A DNA stretch of 40,521 nt, taken from assembly GCA_017625675.1 (NCBI GenBank), contig JAGAKK010000024.1, positions 1 to 40,521 on the forward strand, written 5' to 3'. Positions 23,157 to 32,043 of the stretch are shown piece by piece (position 1 is the stretch's first letter; each line of letters opens with the position of its first letter). Origin of the DNA: Clostridia bacterium (GTDB taxonomy: Bacteria > Bacillota > Clostridia > UBA1212). Below the pieces are notes generated by a model that was not told where the DNA came from, did not search any database, and was given only the letters and a program-made list of their open reading frames with translations. A program made the translations under genes and the position numbers.

Positions 23157-23870
23157 ATGAGTATAAAGGCGGTTTTGTTTGATCTTGACGGAACGTTGCT
23201 TCCTATGGATATGGACAAGTTCGTGAAATTGTATTTTGGCGCTTTGGTGGAGAAATTTACCCCCTGCGGATATGAGGCTGAGGACTTTGTAAAGTCTGCA
23301 TGGAAGGGCATCAATGCAATGCGGAATAATGACGGAAAAGTCATTAATGAAACTGTTTTCTGGAACGTGTTCTATGAAATTTACGGTGAGGAGAGAGTCA
23401 GAGGCCACCAAAGCGTGTTTGATGATTTCTACGAGAATGATTTTGACAAGGCAAAAGGCGGTTGCGGTTACGTACCCGAGGCTGCGGAGATAATAAAGTT
23501 TGTTAAGTCAAAGGGCTTGAAAGCGGTGCTTGCTACTAATCCTATTTTCCCTGCGGTTGCCACAAGGCGCCGTATGAGCTGGGCCGGACTTGACCACAAT
23601 GATTTTGAATTGTACACCACTTATGAGAACTCCGGCTTTGCAAAGCCAAACCTTGATTATTACAGAGAGGTCATAGGAAAGCTTGGTCTTAAGGCCGAGG
23701 AGTGTCTTATGGTAGGAAATGACGTGTCAGAGGATATGGTGGCGGAAAAGCTTGGAATGAAGGTTTTTCTTCTGACGGATTGTCTGCTTAATAAGGACAA
23801 TGAGGACATTTCAAAGTATCCTTCTGGAAGCTTTAAAGAATTGAAAGAATATATTGAAAAAATAATATAA
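23157..23870 (+). CDS. HAD family hydrolase
   Basis: A 237-residue haloacid-dehalogenase-fold phosphatase: motif I FDLDGTLL (Asp9 and Asp11), motif II ATNPIFP, motif III Lys in FAKPNLDYY, motif IV VGNDVSEDM. A helical C1 cap lies between motifs I and II. It is 16 nt after fakA and ends in a strong terminator, so it is the last gene of the operon. It may remove phosphate from a metabolite of the acyl-phosphate route, but the substrate is unknown. Confidence 0.88.
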   Translation: MSIKAVLFDLDGTLLPMDMDKFVKLYFGALVEKFTPCGYEAEDFVKSAWKGINAMRNNDGKVINETVFWNVFYEIYGEERVRGHQSVFDDFYENDFDKAKGGCGYVPEAAEIIKFVKSKGLKAVLATNPIFPAVATRRRMSWAGLDHNDFELYTTYENSGFAKPNLDYYREVIGKLGLKAEECLMVGNDVSEDMVAEKLGMKVFLLTDCLLNKDNEDISKYPSGSFKELKEYIEKII

Positions 23871-23877
23871 AAAATCA

Positions 23878-23907
23878 GGCGGCCGAATTAACTTCGGTCG
23901 CCTTTTT
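23878..23907 (+). terminator. Operon terminator after the HAD gene
   Basis: GGCGGCCGAA/TTCGGTCGCC 10-bp stem with a 5-nt loop, then TTTTT. Confidence 0.85.
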
Positions 23908-23925
23908 GTATAACTGAATAGAAAT

Positions 23926-24105
23926 TTATTGATTTTCGTCCTTCTTTTTCTTGGGAGAAAAAATCTTGTTTATCAATACCGTTGCCAGAATGATTATTGA
24001 TATGATAATAAAAATTACAAGCATTCCAAGGCCCATGTATTTGAGCATTGACAAGAAGTTTGCAGGCTCAAAGGTTATTTTTGATGCAAGTGAAAAAATA
24101 CTCAT
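23926..24105 (-). CDS. OadG-like small subunit of Na+-translocating decarboxylase
   Basis: A 59-residue protein read on the minus strand. It begins MSIFSLASKITFEPANFLSM, has one strong membrane helix (about residues 27-46) and ends in a Lys-rich cytosolic tail (SPKKKKDENQ). AAGGAGG lies just before ATG 24105. Position, 12 nt downstream of the beta subunit gene, and topology match OadG-related small subunits, which link carboxyltransferase to the membrane pump. Confidence 0.82.
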   Translation of the reverse strand: MSIFSLASKITFEPANFLSMLKYMGLGMLVIFIIISIIILATVLINKIFSPKKKKDENQ

Positions 24106-24117
24106 ACAATTACCTCC

Positions 24118-25209
24118 TTAACCGAAAAAGTTCAATATGATTCCGCCTGCGATAACAGAGGCAATCTGTCCGGAAACGTTAACGCCGATTGAGTGCATAA
24201 GGAGGAAGTTCTGAGGATCCTCTTTAAGACCCATCTTGTGAACGATTCGTCCCGACATAGGGAATGCGGAAATTCCTGCTGCGCCGATCATGGGGTTGAT
24301 CTTTTTCTTTGAGAAAAGATTGAGGAACTTTGCAAACAGAACGCCGCCTGCGGTGTCAACCACGAAGGCAATAAGTCCAAGCCCCAGAATGATAAGGGTG
24401 TCAATCTTTATGAACTGCTGTGCTGTCATGTTGAAAGCAACGGAAATTCCGAGGAAAATGGTGATAAGGTTTGCCAGCACTTTCTGGGCTGTTTCTGAAA
24501 GGGAGTCAAGAACGCCGCATTCACGGATAAGATTTCCGAACATAAGGAAGCCGATAAGCGCGGTTGCCTGAGGAACTATCGCAGAAACTACCACGGTAAT
24601 GATAATAGGGAACATTATTCTGGTGAGCTTTGAAACGTTTTTTTGCTCGTAAGGCATTCTGATAAGTCTTTCCTTCTTCGTGGTAAGAAGCTTTATTACG
24701 GGGGGCTGAATGATAGGTACCAACGCCATATATGAGTATGCCGCCACGGTAATTGCTCCGATGTACCCTGAACCCAACGTGGTTGCTACTGCAATGGAGG
24801 TAGGACCGTCTGCTGCGCCGATAATTGCGATAGATGCCGCATCAAGCTCGGGGAAAAACATTCTTGCCATAGCGAGGGTAAAGAAAATACCAAACTGAGC
24901 TGCCGCGCCGAAAAGCATTAGCTTCGGGTTCGTAAGAAGGGGTCCGAAGTCAATCATTGCTCCGATTCCTATAAAAAGAAGCAGAGGGAAAAGCTCGTTT
25001 GCTATGCCGGCTTCGTAAAGCTCTTTGATAGGACCTACAAGAGCATCTGAATGGGGAATATTAACGAGAAGAGTACCAAAGCCCATAGGTAAGAGCAATG
25101 AGGGCTCCATCTCTTTTGCAATGGCAAGGTATATCAATAAGAAACCAATGGCTATCATGACAACCTGTTGCCACGTAAATTCTGACAAGTTTTTGTAAAG
25201 TATGTCCAT
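24118..25209 (-). CDS. oadB: Na+-translocating decarboxylase beta subunit (OadB/GcdB)
   Basis: A 363-residue integral membrane subunit that couples decarboxylation of a biotin-bound carboxyl to Na+ export. Family motifs are visible: FPLLLFIGIGAMIDFGPLL, IIGAADGPTSIAVAT with the essential Asp, and the C-terminal HSIGVNVSGQIASVIAGG. Start is the Met at 25209 (protein begins MDILYK), which follows GGAGG on the minus strand; an upstream ATG at 25248 is not preceded by a site. The biotin carrier and alpha (carboxyltransferase) subunits are not in the window, so the substrate (oxaloacetate, methylmalonyl-CoA or glutaconyl-CoA) is open. Confidence 0.92.
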   Translation of the reverse strand: MDILYKNLSEFTWQQVVMIAIGFLLIYLAIAKEMEPSLLLPMGFGTLLVNIPHSDALVGPIKELYEAGIANELFPLLLFIGIGAMIDFGPLLTNPKLMLFGAAAQFGIFFTLAMARMFFPELDAASIAIIGAADGPTSIAVATTLGSGYIGAITVAAYSYMALVPIIQPPVIKLLTTKKERLIRMPYEQKNVSKLTRIMFPIIITVVVSAIVPQATALIGFLMFGNLIRECGVLDSLSETAQKVLANLITIFLGISVAFNMTAQQFIKIDTLIILGLGLIAFVVDTAGGVLFAKFLNLFSKKKINPMIGAAGISAFPMSGRIVHKMGLKEDPQNFLLMHSIGVNVSGQIASVIAGGIILNFFG

Positions 25210-25284
25210 TACGTATATGCCTCCTGATATTTTATATAACAAAACCATTAGAGTCTACCACAAATTATCTCCGGTTTCAATTGC

Positions 25285-25321
25285 AAAAATAACAAATGAG
25301 GCCTGAAAAGACCCCATTTGT
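25285..25321 (-). terminator. Terminator of the DUF3793 gene
   Basis: The stem ACAAATG/CATTTGT (25292-25298, 25315-25321), extended by inner G-C pairs, is followed on the minus strand by ATTTTTG. It insulates oadB from the DUF3793 gene. Confidence 0.65.
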
Positions 25322-25333
25322 AGTAATATTGTC

Positions 25334-25888
25334 TTAGGCAATACAAACTGCCAGCTTATCAAGCGGACAACCGTTTTCGTGCTTTTTACAGCAAGCGGCA
25401 GTGCATTTTTTATAGCATTCAAATTTTTGCTTTGCGGCATTTTCGTCGCCGTACACCTTCCAGCAGCCTACCATCTTGCAATTCTGAGCCTTGTTGTTGA
25501 TAAAACCTTCCACGTCTTCCGGAGGGTAGCCCAGAAACAGACCTATCTCGTGAGGGAACTTCTCGCCTTTTTTCAGCTTGTTCATCAATTTTTTTATGCA
25601 AAGCTGAGGCTTTTCACAGTTGTAGCCCCTTTCGTTAAGAATTCTGCAGGCGACGTCATTGGCAAGGTCACAGGAGAGGGCAGATGGCCTGTATACGTAT
25701 ATCAACGAAGAATTTTTGCCTTTTCTGAGAGGCAGTACGCGAAGTCCTTTTTTCGTAAATATTCTGTTGTACTTACGGAGGCTTTCTTTCATCTCTGCAT
25801 CGTCTTTAAATGGGCAGGAAAACATGTTGCCGGTTTTCAGTCCGGAAAGAGTAGGGGCGCATTGCTGTACCAAGAGCTTTTCATGCAT
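25334..25888 (-). CDS. DUF3793 family Cys-rich protein
   Basis: A 184-residue DUF3793 protein, a family restricted largely to anaerobic Firmicutes and often near flavodoxin or iron-transport genes. Family signature HEIGLFLGYPPEDVEGF lies near residues 113-129. The C-terminus is Cys-rich (CYKKCTAACCKKHENGCPL), which could bind metal or an iron-sulphur cofactor. AAAGGAGG precedes ATG 25888. Two metal-repressor-like boxes lie between promoter and start, suggesting iron or manganese control. The molecular function is unknown. Confidence 0.85.
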   Translation of the reverse strand: MHEKLLVQQCAPTLSGLKTGNMFSCPFKDDAEMKESLRKYNRIFTKKGLRVLPLRKGKNSSLIYVYRPSALSCDLANDVACRILNERGYNCEKPQLCIKKLMNKLKKGEKFPHEIGLFLGYPPEDVEGFINNKAQNCKMVGCWKVYGDENAAKQKFECYKKCTAACCKKHENGCPLDKLAVCIA

Positions 25889-25928
25889 AAAATCGACCTC
25901 CTTTTATATATGGCTTGTTTGCGTAGTG

Positions 25929-26025
25929 GTTAGCTTAGGCTAACTAAATGGTTTAAAATCTGAGATAGTTAGCGGTGACTAACCATCTCTTTAAGTATAG
26001 TACAATAATTTGCGTTAATTGTCAA
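25929..26025 (-). promoter_or_regulatory. Promoter with two DtxR/IdeR-like operator boxes
   Basis: Minus-strand TTGACA (26025-26020), 17-bp spacer, TACTAT (26002-25997). Just downstream, GTTAGC-GGTG-ACTAAC (25968-25983) and the perfect GTTAGC-TTAG-GCTAAC (25929-25944) are two copies of one operator, 39 bp apart centre to centre. The TTAGGCTAA-type core resembles DtxR-family iron/manganese boxes. Confidence 0.65.
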
Positions 26026-26044
26026 GGGGGAATTGTGAAAGTAA

Positions 26045-26142
26045 TTGACAAGTTTGTAAAATGTTATAAAATATTGACGTCGGTTATATTTTATACCGAT
26101 TTGTTATTCGTAAATTAGTTATTATTAGTTATTATTCGTAAA
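26045..26142 (+). promoter_or_regulatory. glnN upstream region with promoter and repeats
   Basis: TTGACA (26045-26050), 16-bp spacer, TAAAAT (26067-26072) is a candidate promoter. Further on are a near palindrome, CGGTTATA...TATACCG (26081-26098), and two tandem 10-bp units TTAGTTATTA (26115-26134) bracketed by direct repeats ATTCGTAAA (26106 and 26134). These may bind a nitrogen regulator; no known box is recognised. Confidence 0.45.
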
Positions 26143-26158
26143 CTTTTAAGGAGACTTT

Positions 26159-28258
26159 ATGAGCAATATTTCTGAAATGTATTCAAGTATGGTGTTTAAC
26201 GACCAGGTGATGCGTGAGAAGTTACCGAAAGACGTATATAAATCGTTGCACAAGACCATTGAGGCAGGTCGGGATCTTGATATTACCGTTGCCAACGTGG
26301 TGGCAAATGCTATGAAGGATTGGGCCATTGAGAAAGGTGCGACCCATTATACCCATTGGTTCCAGCCTATGACCGGAATCACTGCGGAGAAGCATGACAG
26401 TTTTATTTCTCCTGTGGGTGACGGCACAGTTATTATGGAGTTTTCGGGAAAAGAACTTATAAAGGGCGAGCCTGATGCGTCAAGCTTTCCTTCCGGCGGT
26501 CTCAGGGCGACTTTTGAGGCCAGAGGATATACTGCCTGGGATCCTACGTCCTATGCTTTTGTGAAGGACGGCTCTCTTTATATTCCTACGGTGTTCTGCT
26601 CCTACGGCGGAGAGGCTCTTGACAAGAAAACGCCTCTTTTAAGGTCTGTTGAAACGATAAGTGAGCAGGCTCTGAGGATATTGAGATTGTTCGGAAACAG
26701 GACTGCAAGGCACGTTGTTACCACAGTCGGACCTGAACAGGAGTATTTCCTTATTGATAAGGGACTTTATGAAAAGAGGCCTGATCTCAGATATTGCGGC
26801 AGAACTCTTTTTGGCACAAAGCCACCCAAGGGACAGGAGATGGACGACCACTATTTCGGCGCTATAAAGCCCCGTGTGGCGGCATTTATGAAGGAGCTTG
26901 ATGAAGAGCTGTGGAAGCTTGGTGTTCTTGCCAAAACAAAGCACAATGAGGCGGCGCCTGCGCAGCACGAGCTTGCCCCGGTATTTTCTACAACGAATAT
27001 TGCCACTGACCACAACCAGCTTACTATGGAGGCTATGAAAACCATTGCCGCAAGACACGGCCTTGTCTGTCTTCTCCACGAAAAGCCTTTTGCAGGCGTT
27101 AACGGCAGCGGCAAGCACAATAACTGGTCACTTTCAACGGACACAGGGGAAAATCTTCTTGCTCCGGGGAAAAATCCTCAGGACAACGTTCAGTTCTTAC
27201 TGTTCCTTTCTGCGGTTATCAAGGCTGTTGACGAATATCAGGATCTTCTGAGAGTTTCCGTTGCGACAGCGGGCAATGACCACCGTCTGGGGGCAAACGA
27301 AGCTCCTCCTGCCATTGTATCAATGTTTTTGGGCGATGAGCTTGAGGCGATTCTTGACTCCATTGAAAAGGGCAAGGAATACGGCGCTCACGAGAAAATC
27401 AAGATGGAGACCGGCGTTCACGTGCTTCCTACTTTTAACAAGGACACCACCGACAGAAACAGGACGTCTCCTTTTGCCTTTACGGGCAACAAGTTTGAAT
27501 TCCGTATGCCAGGCTCCTCTGCATCGGTTTCCGGCGCAAATATTGCCATCAATACCGCTGTGGCTGAGGAATTGAAGCAATTTGCCGACGAGCTTGAAAG
27601 AGCAGAGGACAGGGAGCAGTTTGACGTTATCCTCAATGACATCATAAGACGCACTATTAAGAACCACAAGCGCATAATCTTTAACGGTGACGGCTACTCA
27701 GAGGCATGGGAGAAGGAGGCTGAAAGACGTGGGCTTTTCAATTTCAAGACTACGGTTGATGCGTTGCCTTCGTATATTTCCGAGAAGAATATCAGGCTTT
27801 TTACGGAGCACAGGGTATTTACTGCAGCGGAGGTTCACTCCCGCTATGAGATAAGGCTTGAGATATATTGCAAGACGCTTAATATTGAGGCGCTCACAAT
27901 GATTGAAATGGCAAAGCGGGATATTCTTCCTGCGGTTACAGGCTATTCTAAGAAACTTGCTGACACGATAATTGCAAAGCGCGGTGTTTCTGCGGCGCTT
28001 GATTGTTCTGCAGAGCTTTCAATCCTTGAAAAGCTCTCAAGGGCAACCGGGGAAATGTATGTTACAATCAGTGAACTTGACAAGGCTGCAACCGCTGCCA
28101 AGGCGATTTCCGGCATTTACGACAGAGCAAAATATTACCGTGATACGGTGATTCCTGTGATGGAAAAACTTCGCGCTGTGGTAGACTCTGTTGAACCTGA
28201 CGTGGAGTCCGGAGACTGGCCTTATCCGTCCTACGGCGAGCTATTGTACAAAGTATAA
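26159..28258 (+). CDS. glnN: Type III glutamine synthetase
   Basis: A 699-residue GSIII, which makes glutamine from glutamate, ammonia and ATP. The GSIII size and N-terminal domain are clear ([40 protein letters not shown]). Catalytic blocks include [36 protein letters not shown], and [20 protein letters not shown] near residues 435-460. GSIII forms dodecamers in Bacteroides and Clostridia. AAGGAG precedes ATG 26159. It is monocistronic with its own promoter and terminator. Confidence 0.96.
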   Translation: MSNISEMYSSMVFNDQVMREKLPKDVYKSLHKTIEAGRDLDITVANVVANAMKDWAIEKGATHYTHWFQPMTGITAEKHDSFISPVGDGTVIMEFSGKELIKGEPDASSFPSGGLRATFEARGYTAWDPTSYAFVKDGSLYIPTVFCSYGGEALDKKTPLLRSVETISEQALRILRLFGNRTARHVVTTVGPEQEYFLIDKGLYEKRPDLRYCGRTLFGTKPPKGQEMDDHYFGAIKPRVAAFMKELDEELWKLGVLAKTKHNEAAPAQHELAPVFSTTNIATDHNQLTMEAMKTIAARHGLVCLLHEKPFAGVNGSGKHNNWSLSTDTGENLLAPGKNPQDNVQFLLFLSAVIKAVDEYQDLLRVSVATAGNDHRLGANEAPPAIVSMFLGDELEAILDSIEKGKEYGAHEKIKMETGVHVLPTFNKDTTDRNRTSPFAFTGNKFEFRMPGSSASVSGANIAINTAVAEELKQFADELERAEDREQFDVILNDIIRRTIKNHKRIIFNGDGYSEAWEKEAERRGLFNFKTTVDALPSYISEKNIRLFTEHRVFTAAEVHSRYEIRLEIYCKTLNIEALTMIEMAKRDILPAVTGYSKKLADTIIAKRGVSAALDCSAELSILEKLSRATGEMYVTISELDKAATAAKAISGIYDRAKYYRDTVIPVMEKLRAVVDSVEPDVESGDWPYPSYGELLYKV

Positions 28259-28303
28259 GAGGTTTAAATTAATTAATATAATAAATGTGAAAAGTTTAAA
28301 GGA

Positions 28304-28346
28304 ACCCTCCTGCAACCGGAAACGGGCGCAGGAGGGTGTTTTGTAT
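28304..28346 (+). terminator. Terminator after glnN
   Basis: ACCCTCCTGC/GCAGGAGGGT 10-bp stem (28304-28313, 28328-28337), extended by a CCGG/GGG inner part, then GTTTTG. Confidence 0.75.
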
Positions 28347-28597
28347 GTTGAGTTGCTACTTGATTTATTTGACACGGTCCGGGAAATATGTTAATGTAGT
28401 TTTATACAAGAATTATTTCTTGTAATCATTATTTTTATTGTGTCTTAGTTGTCATACAGATTTAGTTTTAGTCGCATTAATTGACATTCTTTTTGTTTCA
28501 GCACATAGTTATTGATTTGGAATTATTTTTGCAGAGGTATCGGCATGCTTGCGATGCTTTTGTATCTTGGTTTATTAATTTTACGGGTGGTGTTTGT
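28347..28597 (+). promoter_or_regulatory. rho leader region
   Basis: A 250-nt AT/T-rich stretch before rho. TTGACA at 28369-28374 is a strong -35 but no good -10 stands at the right distance. T-rich, C-poor sequence follows. A long leader is expected because rho is commonly autoregulated through its leader; no terminator hairpin or riboswitch fold is seen here. Confidence 0.35.
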
Positions 28598-30076
28598 TTG
28601 AAAATTGAAGAGTTGAAAAAGAAATCCGTAGCAGACCTTAAGCAATTGGCAGGGATGATGGGGATAAGCCTTAGCGGAAAGGAAAAAAAGGCCGATCTGG
28701 TGGCACTTATTACCGGTGCGCCGGGTGGAGATAAAACCGAGGAGAAAACGCCGGAGAAGCCTGTTAAGAAAGTGGCGAAAAAGGCAGGTTCTTCTGCTTC
28801 TGTAAAAAAGAAGAAAGGTGAAACGGAGCAGAAAAAAGCTTTGACTCCTACAGAAACGGAGCCTTCTGAAGAAGTTGCCTCGGACGTACAGAAAGACGTT
28901 GCAGAAGGCGCTGTATCTGAGGGCAAGGATAATCAGGAAGAGAAGCCTGTTGTGAAGACCGGCGAGTTCTTCGGCAGTGAGGTTGTCGGAATTCTTGAGA
29001 TAATGGGAGAAGGCTACGGCTTTTTACGAACGGAGAATTTCTGTAGCAGTTCAAAGGACGTATTCGTGCCGCCCGTGCAGATAAAGCGCTTTGGGCTCAG
29101 AAACGGAGATTGTGTGAAGGGAAGGGCTAAACCTCAGAAGGACCATAATGCGTCCCATGCTCTTTTTTACATAACCGAAATCAATGGTATGACTCCGGAT
29201 CAATGGGGCAGGAGAGTACATTTTGAACAGCTGGTGCCTGTGTATCCTGATTCAAAGTTTGTGTTGGAAACTGAAAAGAACGAGCTTTCCACCAGAATAA
29301 TTGATTTTGTAGCTCCTATCGGAAGAGGTCAGCGTGGTCTTATTGTTTCACCGCCAAAGGCCGGAAAAACGGTGCTGCTGAAAAAGATTGCCAATAGCAT
29401 TACCGCAAATTATCCTGAAGTGGAGCTTATCGTGCTTCTCATTGACGAGCGTCCTGAAGAGGTTACAGACATGAAGGAATCTGTGAAGGGCACTGTGGTG
29501 TCTTCTACCTTTGATGAACTGCCTGAAAGGCATATAAAGGTGTCGGAGCTTGTGCTTGAAAGAGCGCAGAGACTTGTGGAATCAGGGAAAGACGTTGTTA
29601 TTCTTATGGATAGCCTTACGAGGCTTGCAAGGGCTTATAATCTTACGATACCCCCTACGGGAAGGTCTCTTTCCGGCGGTCTTGATCCCGGTGCGCTTCA
29701 TAAACCAAAGAAATTTTTTGGCGCTGCGAGAAATATAAGAGGCGGCGGAAGTCTTACTATCGTGGCTACGGCCCTTGTGGAAACGGGCAGCAGGCTTGAC
29801 GACGTTATTTTCGAGGAGTTTAAGGGTACGGGAAATATGGAGCTTCGCCTTGACAGGAATCTTTCAGAGAAGAGAATTTTCCCTGCTATTGACATTTCAA
29901 AGTCGGGCACGAGAAAAGAAGAGCTGCTTCTTAATGAGAAGGAGCTCAATGCAATTTATGCGCTGAGAAAAGCTATATCAAATATCGGAGCGGCAGAGGC
30001 GGCTGATATGATAATAGAAAAACTTTCAAAGAGCAAGGACAATGAATCTTTTATTGCAAGCCTTAAAATTGATTGA
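28598..30076 (+). CDS. rho: Transcription termination factor Rho
   Basis: A 492-residue hexameric RNA-dependent ATPase. Residues 1-40 are the Rho_N domain ([18 protein letters not shown]). A Lys/Glu/Pro-rich low-complexity insert of about 85 residues follows, then the cold-shock RNA-binding domain ([36 protein letters not shown]), and the ATPase with Walker [12 protein letters not shown] near residue 250, the [13 protein letters not shown] loop and the Q-loop region. The start is TTG 28598 with GGGTGG about 7 nt upstream; extending to 28481 would add a hydrophobic segment absent from Rho. Insert-bearing Rho proteins occur in several anaerobes. Confidence 0.95.
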   Translation: MKIEELKKKSVADLKQLAGMMGISLSGKEKKADLVALITGAPGGDKTEEKTPEKPVKKVAKKAGSSASVKKKKGETEQKKALTPTETEPSEEVASDVQKDVAEGAVSEGKDNQEEKPVVKTGEFFGSEVVGILEIMGEGYGFLRTENFCSSSKDVFVPPVQIKRFGLRNGDCVKGRAKPQKDHNASHALFYITEINGMTPDQWGRRVHFEQLVPVYPDSKFVLETEKNELSTRIIDFVAPIGRGQRGLIVSPPKAGKTVLLKKIANSITANYPEVELIVLLIDERPEEVTDMKESVKGTVVSSTFDELPERHIKVSELVLERAQRLVESGKDVVILMDSLTRLARAYNLTIPPTGRSLSGGLDPGALHKPKKFFGAARNIRGGGSLTIVATALVETGSRLDDVIFEEFKGTGNMELRLDRNLSEKRIFPAIDISKSGTRKEELLLNEKELNAIYALRKAISNIGAAEAADMIIEKLSKSKDNESFIASLKID

Positions 30077-30155
30077 GAAAATAGAAATTTTCAGCGTAGT
30101 TTGAAAAAACATAGAAATTTTCATCATAAACCTGAGAAAAAAATAAATTTTGCTA

Positions 30156-30184
30156 TTGCGTATTTGAAAATTATGGTGTATAAT
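30156..30184 (+). promoter_or_regulatory. rpmE promoter
   Basis: TTGCGT (30156-30161), 17-bp spacer, consensus TATAAT (30179-30184). Confidence 0.65.
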
Positions 30185-30242
30185 GATAGCCGTTGCTCGT
30201 GTGAGCATCAAGATTTTGGCTTTTTAAAGGAAGGTGACAAGA

Positions 30243-30440
30243 ATGAAAGAAGGACTCCATCCTAAGTTTGAGGAGACTACAGCAAAGTGTGCTTGCGGCG
30301 AAACTTTTACCACATTATCAACAAAGGGACCTCTCAATGTTGAAATTTGTTCTAAGTGCCATCCTTTTTACGCAGGCAAGCAGAAATTGGTTGATACAGG
30401 CGGACGCGTAGATAAGTTTAAGAAGAGATACGGTCTTTGA
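30243..30440 (+). CDS. rpmE: 50S ribosomal protein L31 (zinc form)
   Basis: A 65-residue L31 of the large ribosomal subunit. It begins [20 protein letters not shown] and retains the Zn ligands CAC and CSKC, so it is the C+ (zinc-binding) type. Start at ATG 30243, after AAAGGAAGG; an in-frame GTG 9 nt earlier is inside the site. It stands alone, with its own promoter and terminator. Confidence 0.97.
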   Translation: MKEGLHPKFEETTAKCACGETFTTLSTKGPLNVEICSKCHPFYAGKQKLVDTGGRVDKFKKRYGL

Positions 30441-30467
30441 TTCGTTGAACAACTGTAAGTACAGAGG

Positions 30468-30493
30468 GCCTGCTCTTTTTGCAGGCTTTTTTT
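30468..30493 (+). terminator. rpmE terminator
   Basis: GCCTGC/GCAGGC stem with T-rich loop, then seven T. Confidence 0.85.
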
Positions 30494-30573
30494 CTGTTTT
30501 TGTATTGAAAATACTGTCGCAGAGCGGTTTTGACCGACAATGCGATTTTGTCTGTTATTAGGAGGTTTTTGCC

Positions 30574-31863
30574 ATGAACGCAAAGTTCGAGGTTGTAGAA
30601 AAGAATTTAGTAAAAATTACTGTTGAGGTTGAGCCTGAAAAGTTTGAGGCAGGCCTTAAGAAATCATTTGAGCGTAATAAGAAGAAGTTCAAAGTTAAAG
30701 GATTCCGTGACGGAAAGGCTCCCAGAAAGATGGTTGAGCAGATCTACGGTATCGGTGTTCTTTATGATGACGCTTTCTATTATGTTCTTCCTGCAGAGTA
30801 TGACGAGGCAGTTAAGGAGCTGGGAATTGAGCCCGTTGACGAGCCCAAGTTTGATATTACAGAGGTTGAAGGAAATTCAAAGCTCACGTTTACTGCAGAA
30901 GTTTACGTAAAGCCTGAGGTTACTCTCGGCCAGTATAAGGGTCTTGAGCTTAAGAAAATTGACACCACGGTTTCTGACGAGGACGTTGAGAATGAGCTTA
31001 AGCGTCTTGCTGCAGAGGACTACAGAATGGTTGCAGTTGAGGACAGACCTGCTCAGCTTGGCGACACTGTAGACATTGATTATGCAGGATACCTTGATGG
31101 TGTTGCTTTTGAGGGCGGCACTGCTGAGAATTATTCTCTTGAGCTCGGTTCAGGCCAGTTTATCCCCGGATTTGAGGATCAGCTCGTTGGTTCTGCTGCA
31201 GGCGATGAGGTTAAGGTTAACGTTACGTTCCCTGAGGAATATCACGCAGAGAACCTTGCAGGAAAGCCTGTTGTATTTGAAGTAAAGGTTCATGCAGTTA
31301 AGACAAAAGAGATTCCTGAGATCAATGATGATTTTGCTGCAGAGAAGAGCAACTTTGATACTCTTGACGAGTACAAGGCTGACATCAAGGCTAAACTTGC
31401 TGAGAACAGAGAGAAGAGCGCTAAGGTTACTACTGAAAACGAGGCTGTTGATAAGGCTGTTGCCAATGCAGAGATGGATGTGCCTGAGTGCATGATCGAG
31501 CGTCGCATTGACAGTCAGGTAAGACGTTACGAGCAGATGCTTGCACAGAATGGTATTCCTTTTGACAAGTACCTTGAGATGACAGGCTCTGACATTCAGA
31601 CCATGAGAGATCAGCTCCGTCCTGAGTGCGAGAAGAGCGTTAAGGCTGTTCTTGTTCTTGAGGCAATTGTTAAGGCTGAAGGCATCAAGGCTACTGACGA
31701 GCAGATTGATGAGAAGATCAACGAGATGGCAGCTCAGTACGGCGCTAAGCCTGAAGATTTCGCAAAGCAGATCAATGATGTTGACCGTCAGTATATCGGT
31801 GAAGATCTTGCTATCGAGCTTGCTGCAAAGCTTCTTGTTGAGACAGCGGTATACGTTGACTGA
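30574..31863 (+). CDS. tig: Trigger factor (ribosome-bound chaperone)
   Basis: A 429-residue trigger factor. The N-terminal ribosome-binding domain has the signature KVKGFRDGKAPRKMVEQIYG (about 38-57, variant of GFRxGKxP). The PPIase (FKBP) domain is about 155-235 (GDTVDIDYAGYLDGVAFEGG, PGFEDQLVGSAAGDE). The C-terminal helical cradle completes it. AGGAGG lies 7 nt before ATG. It precedes clpP-clpX, the standard order in Firmicutes. Confidence 0.97.
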   Translation: MNAKFEVVEKNLVKITVEVEPEKFEAGLKKSFERNKKKFKVKGFRDGKAPRKMVEQIYGIGVLYDDAFYYVLPAEYDEAVKELGIEPVDEPKFDITEVEGNSKLTFTAEVYVKPEVTLGQYKGLELKKIDTTVSDEDVENELKRLAAEDYRMVAVEDRPAQLGDTVDIDYAGYLDGVAFEGGTAENYSLELGSGQFIPGFEDQLVGSAAGDEVKVNVTFPEEYHAENLAGKPVVFEVKVHAVKTKEIPEINDDFAAEKSNFDTLDEYKADIKAKLAENREKSAKVTTENEAVDKAVANAEMDVPECMIERRIDSQVRRYEQMLAQNGIPFDKYLEMTGSDIQTMRDQLRPECEKSVKAVLVLEAIVKAEGIKATDEQIDEKINEMAAQYGAKPEDFAKQINDVDRQYIGEDLAIELAAKLLVETAVYVD

Positions 31864-31897
31864 TTTTTTGTAAAACATAATTGAAATTGTAGTTGAT

Positions 31898-31958
31898 ATG
31901 CGGTATTATTCGTATTGGGGGTTGTTTTATTAACGCTTTTGAACGGGGAATACCGCAT
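31898..31958 (+). other. Long-range hairpin between tig and clpP
   Basis: ATGCGGTATT (31898-31907) pairs exactly with AATACCGCAT (31949-31958) around a 41-nt loop. No T run follows, so it is not a standard terminator. It could be an RNA control or processing element. Confidence 0.45.
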
Positions 31959-31980
31959 TGCTCTTATAAGGGCTTTGAAA

Positions 31981-32009
31981 TTGAAAATAATTTATTAATA
32001 AAATATAAA
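31981..32009 (+). promoter_or_regulatory. clpP promoter
   Basis: TTGAAA (31981-31986), 17-bp spacer, TATAAA (32004-32009). No CtsR box is seen. Confidence 0.55.
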
Positions 32010-32043
32010 TCAAACATTAAGATTATTATTAGGAGGATGTAAA

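Noticed and set aside
25379-25933. 184-residue plus-strand frame opposite the DUF3793 gene
   Set aside because: Shadow of the DUF3793 gene, which has the ribosome site, terminator and family motif.
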